From: Mesorhizobium tamadayense | GTDB taxonomy: Bacteria > Pseudomonadota > Alphaproteobacteria > Rhizobiales > Rhizobiaceae | Assembly: GCF_003863365.1 (NCBI RefSeq) | Contig: NZ_RQXT01000028.1 | Coordinates: forward strand, 25,807-89,806 | Direction of reading: 5' to 3' | DNA: 64,000 nt | Shown: one piece after another, positions 57,827 through 64,000 of the stretch | Layout of the letters: each line of letters starts with the position of its first letter | How positions within the stretch are numbered: the stretch's first letter is position 1 | Program-made: the position numbers and the translations under genes | Notes under the pieces: generated by a model | Seen by the model: only the letters and a program-made list of their open reading frames with translations | Database searches by the model: none | What the model was told of the DNA's origin: nothing

Positions 57827-59482
57827 TCAGGCGACCGCCTTCGCCGCCGCCCTTCCTGCGCCGCGTCCCGAAAAAATGCAGCCGCCGAGGAAGGTGCCTT
57901 CGAGCGCCGCATAGCCATGCACGCCGCCGCCACCAAAGCCGGCGGCTTCACCGACGGCGTAAAGCCCCGGCACCGGCTGGCCTGCGGCATCGAGCACGCG
58001 GCTGTCGAGATCGGTCTGCAGGCCGCCAAGCGTCTTGCGGGTCAGGATATTGAGGCGAACCGCGATCAGCGGGCCATTGGCCGGATCGAGCATCTTGTGC
58101 GGCTTGGCGGTGCGGATCAGCCTGTCGCCGAGATAGGCGCGGGCGCCGCGCAGCGCGGTGATTTGTGCATCCTTGGAGAACGGGTTGTCGAGCTGCATGT
58201 CGCGGGCTCGGATCTCGCGCTCGACTTGCGCGACGTCCAGCAGCGGCTCCCCGCCGGCCAGCGCGTTCATGCGCGCCACCAGCTTTGGCAGCTCGGCCTC
58301 GACGATAAAATCCTCGCCCTTTTCCATGAAAGCCTTCACCGGGCCGGGAATGCCCGACGTGGCGCGGCCCAGCACCTGCCGCCAACTCTTGCCGGTGAGA
58401 TCAGGGTTTTGCTCGGAGCCCGACAGCGCGAACTCCTTCTGGATGATCTTCCTGGTCAGGATGAACCAGGAATAGTCGAAGCCCGTGCCCATGATGTGGC
58501 CGAGCGTGGCAAGCGTGTCGAAGCCGGGATAGAGCGGCACCGGCAGGCGCCGGCCACGGGCGTCGAGCCAAAGCGACGACGGACCGGGCAGGATGCGGAT
58601 CGCGTGATCCGTCCAGATCGGCGCCCAGTTTTTTATCCCCTCGACATAGTGCCACATGCGGTCGCGGTTGATGATCCTGCCGCCTGCCGCTTCCGTGATC
58701 GCCAGCATGCGGCCGTCGACATGGTCCGGCACGCCGGTGATCATCCGCTTCGGCGGCGCGCCCAGGCGCTCGGGCCAATTCTGGCGCACCAGTTCGTGAT
58801 TGCCGCCGATGCCGCCGGAAGCGACGATCACCGCTTGGGCGCTAAGCTCGAAATCGCCGGCCACGTCACGCGAGCTTTTATGCCCGCGCTCGATACTGCT
58901 CGGCTCGAGTACATCGCCGCGCACGCCGGTCACGGTCTTGCCTGTGCGGACGATCTCGTTGACCCGGTGGCGGAATCTGAAGCTGATCAAGCCACGCTTC
59001 TCTGACTCGCGCACGCGCAGGACGAACGGCTCGAGCACGCCGGGCCCGGTGCCCCAGGTGATGTGGAAGCGCGGCACCGAATTGCCGTGGCCGGAGGCAT
59101 TGCCGCCGCCGCGTTCGGCCCAGCCGACCACGGGGAAGAATTTCAAGCCCCTCTCGATCAGCCAGGAGCGCTTCTCGCCGGCGGCGAAGCCGACATAGGC
59201 CTCCGCCCATTTGCGCGGCCAGAAATCCTCCGGGCGGTCGAAGGCGGCGGTGCCCATCCAGTCCTCGATCGCGAGGTCGTAGGAATCGCGGATGCGCATG
59301 CGCCGCTGCTCGGGCGAATCGACCAGGAAGAGCCCGCCGAACGACCAGAAGGCCTGGCCGCCCAGCGACTGCTCCGGCTCCTGGTCGACGACGATGATCT
59401 TTCTGCCGGCCTCCGCCAGCTCGACCGCGGCGACGAGCCCGGCGAGCCCGGCGCCGACGATGATGACGTCCGCGTCAGCCAT
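57827..59482 (-). CDS. FAD-binding dehydrogenase (3-ketosteroid-dehydrogenase/fumarate-reductase type)
   Basis: 551 aa from ATG 59482. The FAD site is VIIVGAGLAGLVAAVELAEAG, then VVDQEPEQSLGGQAFWSFGG. A second nucleotide-binding segment is AVIVASGGIGGNHELVR, and the C-terminal signature is GLYAVGEAAGFGGGGVHGYA, ending GGCIFSGRGAG. The pattern matches the putative FAD-binding dehydrogenase subgroup (often annotated KstD-like). The substrate is unknown, and no steroid genes are nearby. It follows the Gfo/Idh/MocA gene by 35 bp. Confidence 0.88.
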   Translation of the reverse strand: MADADVIIVGAGLAGLVAAVELAEAGRKIIVVDQEPEQSLGGQAFWSFGGLFLVDSPEQRRMRIRDSYDLAIEDWMGTAAFDRPEDFWPRKWAEAYVGFAAGEKRSWLIERGLKFFPVVGWAERGGGNASGHGNSVPRFHITWGTGPGVLEPFVLRVRESEKRGLISFRFRHRVNEIVRTGKTVTGVRGDVLEPSSIERGHKSSRDVAGDFELSAQAVIVASGGIGGNHELVRQNWPERLGAPPKRMITGVPDHVDGRMLAITEAAGGRIINRDRMWHYVEGIKNWAPIWTDHAIRILPGPSSLWLDARGRRLPVPLYPGFDTLATLGHIMGTGFDYSWFILTRKIIQKEFALSGSEQNPDLTGKSWRQVLGRATSGIPGPVKAFMEKGEDFIVEAELPKLVARMNALAGGEPLLDVAQVEREIRARDMQLDNPFSKDAQITALRGARAYLGDRLIRTAKPHKMLDPANGPLIAVRLNILTRKTLGGLQTDLDSRVLDAAGQPVPGLYAVGEAAGFGGGGVHGYAALEGTFLGGCIFSGRGAGRAAAKAVA

Positions 59483-59517
59483 GTTTTTCTCCCCCCAAGC
59501 AGCCGTTTGGCGACGTG

Positions 59518-60504
59518 TCAGACTGGTTCCCAGCCGTCCTTGTTGCCGGCCCGGAAGGTGGCGTCGATGACCTTCTGGTTGAGCACCGACTCTTCCAGCG
59601 TGAAGACGCGGTCCTTGCCGCCCTGGGCGGCGCGCACGAAGGCCTCGCATTCGAGGCGGTATTGCTGCGTGCCCGGGAAGCGGAACACCTGCGCCTCGGT
59701 GTGGTTCTGGTTGTGCAGCTCGACGCGGTGGTGGTCGTAGAGCCCTGCATTGAATGGGGCAAAGACCTCGATGAATCCCTTCTCGCCGTGGAACACCATC
59801 ACCTGTCGCGCCGCCATCTGCGTCGAGAGGTAGAAGGAAAGCTCGAAGTCGCCGAAATCGGCGCGGATGGAGGAATAGATGTCAGTGCCGAAGGTCTTGT
59901 CGCGCTCGATCGTCGCCTGCACCCGGAGCGGTTCCTTGCCGGTCGAGAACCGCGTCGACACCGTCGGATAGACGCCGATGTCGGGCAGCGCGCCGCCGCC
60001 GAGGTCGAGCTGGTTGCGCATGTTCTTCGGATCGACATTGTAATAGGAGAACGCGCCCTGCACGTGGCGCAGCCGGCCGATGGCGCCGCCGGCGATGAGG
60101 TCGCGCACCTTGATCCATTGCGGATGGTAGACGACCATGAAGGCTTCGCAGACCAGCACCTTCTTCTGGTCGCGTAGCTTGATCAGCGGCGGGATGTCCT
60201 TGGCGTCGAGCGCCAGCGGCTTCTCGACCAGCACATGCTTGCCGGCCTCGATCGCCTTCGCCGCCCATTCGACATGCTGCGAGGTCGGCAGCGGGATATA
60301 GACGCCGTCGATCTCCTTCGAGGCGAGCAGGTCCTCATAGGAGCCGAAGGCATGGCGAGCGCCGAAGCGGTCGGCCAGCGCCCGCGCCTTCGACAGGTCG
60401 CGGCTGGCGATCGCCGACAGCACGCCGTTTTCCGAATCCACGATCGCCGGCAAAAGCTGCTCGCGGCCGATCTTGGCCGTCGACAGAACACCCCATCGGA
60501 ACAT
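59518..60504 (-). CDS. Gfo/Idh/MocA family oxidoreductase
   Basis: 328 aa from ATG 60504. The N-terminal Rossmann domain (about 1-118: RWGVLSTAKIGREQLLPAI) has the EKPLALDAKD motif (Lys near 94), which contacts substrate. The C-terminal alpha-beta domain contains DLGGGALPDIGVYPT with the catalytic-type His/Asp region. It uses NAD(P) to oxidise a sugar, inositol or similar. The upstream hairpin element at 60581-60639 separates it from yceI. Confidence 0.93.
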   Translation of the reverse strand: MFRWGVLSTAKIGREQLLPAIVDSENGVLSAIASRDLSKARALADRFGARHAFGSYEDLLASKEIDGVYIPLPTSQHVEWAAKAIEAGKHVLVEKPLALDAKDIPPLIKLRDQKKVLVCEAFMVVYHPQWIKVRDLIAGGAIGRLRHVQGAFSYYNVDPKNMRNQLDLGGGALPDIGVYPTVSTRFSTGKEPLRVQATIERDKTFGTDIYSSIRADFGDFELSFYLSTQMAARQVMVFHGEKGFIEVFAPFNAGLYDHHRVELHNQNHTEAQVFRFPGTQQYRLECEAFVRAAQGGKDRVFTLEESVLNQKVIDATFRAGNKDGWEPV

Positions 60505-60580
60505 CGCGCTTCTCCATGTCGATTTTACAGGCAACGAGGTTTGCCCGAAATCGGCGGAAAAGCCAATGCAAGTACCTCCT

Positions 60581-60639
60581 TTCCTCGCCCCACCAAGTGG
60601 GGAGAGGCCACCTCTGCCCCGCTTTGCGGGGGCGAGGAA
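60581..60639. repeat. Palindromic intergenic element between Gfo/Idh/MocA and YceI genes
   Basis: Outer arms TTCCTCGCCCC / GGGGCGAGGAA enclose a nested hairpin CCCCAC-CAA-GTGGGG. The 'CCTCGCCCCAC..GTGGGGAGAGG' pattern is common in rhizobial intergenic repeats. It could act as a terminator-like or protein-binding element. Confidence 0.6.
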
Positions 60640-60641
60640 GG

Positions 60642-61217
60642 TCAGCCCCTCTTGCCCGTCAGCGTCATGTCGAAATCGACGACGTTGGAATAGAGCGGCG
60701 TGCCGACATCCATGCCGTAGCGCGACCTGAGCACCTTGCCCGTGACATGGAACTTGATCGTGCCGGACTTCAGTCCGTCGAGCTCGGCGGTGAACTTTTC
60801 CGGGAACGTCTTGCCGCGCGCCGTCAGCCGGCCGGTGACCAGGGCCGTCGTGTCGCCGGTGCGGGTCACGCTGGTCGAACGGAACTGGATTTCCGGGTTG
60901 TTGGCGGTGTCGAACACCGCGTCGGAGCGCAGGAAGGCATCGATGCGGCCCTGACCGGTGCCGACGCTCTCGGGATAGATGGTGAGGTTGACCTTCGAGC
61001 GGCCGACATCGCTGTTGTCGATGCGGATCGTGCCCTTGAAGCGGGCGAAGGCGCCGTCGAAGCCGCCGCCGCCGGCCTTGCCGATGGTGAAGCGGATGCT
61101 GGATGCTGCCGGGCTGATCGTGTAGCTGCCGGCGGCGGCGCTCAGCGCCACTGCCGCGTATACCGGCACGGCGAGGCAAGCGGCAATCGCCGCCAGGCCG
61201 AAGATGCGTGCATTCAT
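60642..61217 (-). CDS. YceI family periplasmic protein
   Basis: 191 aa from ATG 61217, with AGGAAG seven bases upstream. A signal peptide (MNARIFGLAAIAACLAVPVY, cleavage near AVA about 25) is followed by a YceI lipocalin-like barrel (about 30-190: GSYTISPAASSIRFTIGK, then LRSDAVFDTANNPEIQFRST, and TGKVLRSRYGMDVGTPL). YceI proteins bind isoprenoid lipids such as polyprenyl chains, often beside cytochrome b561, which is the case here (upstream gene 71 bp away). Confidence 0.93.
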   Translation of the reverse strand: MNARIFGLAAIAACLAVPVYAAVALSAAAGSYTISPAASSIRFTIGKAGGGGFDGAFARFKGTIRIDNSDVGRSKVNLTIYPESVGTGQGRIDAFLRSDAVFDTANNPEIQFRSTSVTRTGDTTALVTGRLTARGKTFPEKFTAELDGLKSGTIKFHVTGKVLRSRYGMDVGTPLYSNVVDFDMTLTGKRG

Positions 61218-61287
61218 AGGGTTCTTCCTTTTTCTTGGAGGCATCGCTTTTGCGTCCTCGCAGCGATGAACGAATGAACGGCCCGGC

Positions 61288-61860
61288 CTATTCCTGGTCT
61301 GACGAAGGCGTGATCATGCGCATGAGCACGCTGTCGCGCAGCCAGAAATGATGGCGCAGCGCTGCCGCGATGTGCAGGACGACAAGCGCGATGCCTGCAT
61401 AGGCAAGATACCAGTGCGCCGCGGTCCAGAAGCTTTCGGCAGCGTCCGACTCGGCAAGCGGCAGGTCGGGCATGACGAAAAGGTTGAACGGCATCGTCGG
61501 GATCTCCAGCGTCGAGACCGAGACCAGCGCCCAGCCGGAGAGCGGCAACGCGACCTGGAAGGCGTAGAGCGCGAAATGCGCGAGCGGCGCCGTCCGCCGC
61601 TCCAGGGCTCCGACCGAAGGCGGCAGTGCCGGCGCCTGATTGCCGAGCCGCCAGGCGACGCGCAGGATGATTAGCCCAAGCAGCAGGAAGCCGAGGGATT
61701 TGTGCAGCTGGATCAGCTCGAAGGCGGTGCGCTGGCTCTCTATCCGCATCATGACGAAGCCGAGCACGAACTGGCCGATGAAGATCGCCCCGATCAGCCA
61801 GTGGAGGACGATCATCGCCCAGCCATAGCGTTTCGCGGTGTTGGTGATGGACGACTGCAT
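61288..61860 (-). CDS. Cytochrome b561 (CybB-like)
   Basis: 190 aa from ATG 61860. Four helices with haem-ligand histidines: MIVLHWLIGAIFIGQFVLGF, LIQLHKSLGFLLLGLIILRV, LAHFALYAFQVALPLSGWAL and AAHWYLAYAGIALVVLHIAAAL (plus HH in ALRHHFWLRD). It moves electrons between quinol and a periplasmic partner such as superoxide. The pairing with a downstream yceI is common. Confidence 0.93.
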   Translation of the reverse strand: MQSSITNTAKRYGWAMIVLHWLIGAIFIGQFVLGFVMMRIESQRTAFELIQLHKSLGFLLLGLIILRVAWRLGNQAPALPPSVGALERRTAPLAHFALYAFQVALPLSGWALVSVSTLEIPTMPFNLFVMPDLPLAESDAAESFWTAAHWYLAYAGIALVVLHIAAALRHHFWLRDSVLMRMITPSSDQE

Positions 61861-61920
61861 GGGAGGCGAACGCTGGCGGGTCCGGGTTTCTTCCACCCCT
61901 CCCACAAGGAGGAGGCTAGC

Positions 61921-62812
61921 CTACGCTCCCACCCTGAAGAAATCGACGAAAGCCCTGAGCGCCGGACGGATCTGGCGACGGCTTGGATAGTAGACGAAGA
62001 AGCCGTCGAAGGAAGGGCACCAGTCCTCCAGCACGCGGATCAGCCGGCCGTCGGCGCGCGGCGCGCGCACATAGTCCTCGAAGACGAAAGCGAGTCCGGC
62101 GCCGTCGACCGCCGCTTGGGCGATCAGATGGTCCTCGTCGAGGATCAGCGGTCCCTCGACCGCCATCTCGATCTCCTCGCCGTCCTTCTCGAATTCCCAG
62201 CGGTAGAGAATGCCGCTGGAGAAGCGGAAGCGGATGCAGCGGTGGCCGGCAAGCTCGCGCGGATGACGCGGCCGGGGCATGGTTTCGAAATAGGATGGCG
62301 CCCCCGACCACTGCGCCGCGAATCTTCGGCCCGATGCGCACCGCGATCATGTCGCGCTGCAGGCTTTCGCCGAGCCTGACGCCTGCATCGAAGCCGCCTT
62401 CGACCACGTCGGTGAACCGGTCCTCGATAACGATCTCAAGCACGATGTCGGGATAGGCGGCGGCAAAGGCACCGAGCCGCGGCGTCAGCACCAGATGCGC
62501 GGCGGTGCGCGGCACGCTGAGCCGGAGATTGCCGGCCGGGCGGTCGCGCGCCTCGACCGCCGTTTCCAGCGCCAGATCGATCTCCGACAATGCCGGCCGC
62601 AATCGCTCCAGGAGCTGCGCGCCCTCCTCGGTCGGCGCGACGCTGCGCGTGCTGCGCGCGAGCAGCCGCACGCCGAGGCGCGCCTCCAGGCTGGAGACCG
62701 CGTGGCTGACCGCCGAAGGGGCGATGCCGAGCTCGCGCGCGGCGCCGCGGAAGCTGGCGCATTGGGCGACGGTGGCAAGCACCGCAAGCTGCGAAAGGTT
62801 CGTCCGATTCAT
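61921..62812 (-). pseudogene. LysR-type regulator, broken by a one-base insertion
   Basis: The gene starts at ATG 62812 (MNRTNLSQLAVLATVAQCAS) with a normal winged HTH (FRGAARELGIAPSAVSHAVS). The frame is good through the sensor domain to GPKIRGAVVG near residue 170. It then turns to nonsense: at 62301-62305 five Cs on the plus strand (G-run on the coding strand) shift the frame. Removing one base restores APSYFETMPRPRHPREL and the rest to the stop at 61921, giving 296 aa. It may be a real pseudogene or a homopolymer sequencing error. Confidence 0.85.
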
Positions 62813-62918
62813 TGATCTATTTTCTAGAACAAGCCGTGCAAAAGAGACATGACTATCGAACGTGATGCAAGGCGCTATCTCCTTCTCATCGCAACAGATC
62901 GCAACAACGAGACGCGTG

Positions 62919-63929
62919 ATGCAAACCCGCAAGCTAGGAACTGAACTCGAAGTCTTCCCCGTCGGCCTCGGCTGCATGGGCATGAGCTTCGGCTATGGCG
63001 GCCAGCCGGAAGCCGAGGCGATCGCCACGCTGCGCCGCGCCGTCGAGATCGGCGTCAATTTCTTCGACACGGCCGAAGTCTAGGGCCCCTATGAGAACGA
63101 GATCCTGCTCGGCAAGGCGCTGAAGCCGGTGCGCGATCATGTGACCATCCACCAAATTCGGCTTCAAGATCCTGGAAGAAGGCACGGGCACCGACCGCAT
63201 GGCCGGCGTCGACAGCCGCCCCGAGCACGTCAAGGCGATGGCGGAAGCCTCGCTGAAGCGCTTGAACACAGACGTCATCGACCTCTACTACCAGCATCGC
63301 GTCGACCCGAACGTGCCGATCGAGGACACCGTCGGCGCCATGGCCGAACTGGTGCGTGAGGGCAAGGTGCGTGCGCTCGGCCTCTCGGAGGCAAGTGCCG
63401 CGACCATCCGCCGGGCGCATGCCGTGCACCCGATCGCCGCCGTGCAGAGCGAATATTCGCTGTGGAGCCGCGATCCCGAGGACGAGGTGTTCGCGGTCTG
63501 CCGTGAACTCGGCATCGGCTTCGTGCCTTACAGCCCGCTCGGCCGTGGCCTGCTGACCGGCGCGATCAGCAAGCCCGGCGCGATCAGCAAGCCCGACGCG
63601 CTCGGCGCCGGCGACTGGCGCCTGGGCCTGCCGCGCTTCCAGGCCGAAGCCATGGAAGCCAACAACGCCGTCATCGCCGTGTTGGAGAAGATGGCGGCGG
63701 AAAAGGCGTGACATCGGCGCAGCTGGCGCTCGCCTGGGTGCTGCACCAGGGCGATTTCATCGTACCGATCCCCGGCGCGCGAAAGATCCGCCACCTGGAG
63801 CAGAACACTGCGGCGGCCGGGATCGATCTGAGCGCCGCCGAGGTCGCCGCGATCGGCGACGCGCTGTCACCCGACAAGGTGGTCGGCGAGCGTTACACCG
63901 AGGAGCTGCTGGCGTTGGTGAAAGGGTGA
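62919..63929 (+). pseudogene. Aldo/keto reductase, broken by a stop and two frameshifts
   Basis: The gene starts at ATG 62919 (MQTRKLGTELEVFPVGLGCM). The NADPH-dependent AKR fold is clear: INFFDTAEVYGPYENE-like region around 63060-63090 with the catalytic Asp. Lesions: TAG at 63081-63083 where Tyr is expected, a two-base loss near 63150 (TIATKFGF becomes TIHQIR), and a one-base loss near 63707 before TSAQLALAWVLHQGDFIVPI. An 18-bp duplication (GGCGCGATCAGCAAGCCC, from 63558) adds GAISKP twice. It is divergent from the broken lysR. Confidence 0.88.
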
Positions 63930-63934
63930 GTCTT

Positions 63935-63956
63935 AAGGGGCGCTTCGGCGCCCCTT
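63935..63956 (+). terminator. Rho-independent-type terminator of the aldo/keto reductase gene
   Basis: A perfect 9-bp stem AAGGGGCGC / GCGCCCCTT closed by a stable TTCG tetraloop. Only a short T-run follows (CCCCTTCTATTG), so it may be weak. Confidence 0.7.
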
Positions 63957-64000
63957 CTATTGAGAGGTAGGCGCGAGGCACCCCCCTCTGTCCTGCCGGA

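Overview
The window looks like a stretch of chromosome from a GC-rich alphaproteobacterium of the order Hyphomicrobiales (Rhizobiales), most likely Mesorhizobium or a close relative. Three things suggest this: the gene families (DapD, PhhA with an AsnC-type regulator, paired DUF805 proteins, DUF2267/CBS/phosphoribosyltransferase stress genes), the rpmH-rnpA-yidC and engB/argB/dapD housekeeping genes, and several copies of a rhizobial-style intergenic mosaic repeat. The genus is inferred, since no 16S or marker comparison could be run. I found no integrase, transposase, phage gene or CRISPR array.

Layout. 0-5 kb: end of a ketopantoate-reductase-type gene, an unknown membrane protein, two DUF805 genes, dapD, a LOG-like gene, a decapitated LuxR-type regulator and a HAD nucleotidase. 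5-13.6 kb: two c-di-GMP proteins, a frameshifted GMC oxidoreductase behind a small coupled gene, a MarR regulator, phhA with its divergent AsnC regulator, and a SAM methyltransferase. 13.8-18 kb: an orphan BchE-like radical SAM protein, argB and an amidase. 18-21 kb: ECF sigma factor, anti-sigma factor, fasciclin protein and Tat-exported MsrB, a likely envelope-oxidation stress module. 21-25 kb: an EmrAB-like efflux operon with a divergent TetR regulator and two clear operators. 25-31.3 kb: an FtsK-type translocase without a membrane domain, engB, a CatB-like acetyltransferase, yidC, rnpA and rpmH.

31.5-33.4 kb: a membrane histidine kinase, a large palindromic element and tRNA-Arg(ACG). 33.8-38 kb: a dehydrogenase remnant and two convergent groups of envelope-glycan genes (GT2, methyltransferase, GtrA against a PIG-V-like mannosyltransferase and an unknown anchored protein). 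38-44 kb: MFS transporter, BBE-type flavoprotein with divergent LysR regulator, DUF899, a small membrane protein and a YbhB-like protein. 44-48 kb: a stress cluster (DUF2267, phosphoribosyltransferase, CBS pair, atypical SDR, protein with a histone-H1-like tail).

48.1-55.6 kb holds the most striking system: a tightly overlapping seven-gene operon, HTH-hyfB-hyfC-hyfE-hyfF-hyfG-hyfI, related to hydrogenase-4 and complex I. Its large subunit has lost most of the Ni-binding cysteines, so it fits the poorly understood energy-converting hydrogenase-related (Ehr) group. 56-64 kb: an ECF sigma factor with a SnoaL-like tail and partner genes, a flavoprotein, a Gfo/Idh/MocA oxidoreductase, YceI, cytochrome b561, and a divergent LysR/aldo-keto reductase pair in which both genes are broken.

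Several genes carry frameshifts or stops (448-1146, about 6533, 62301, 63081, about 63150, about 63707). They may be genuine decay or sequencing error; the sequence alone cannot decide.
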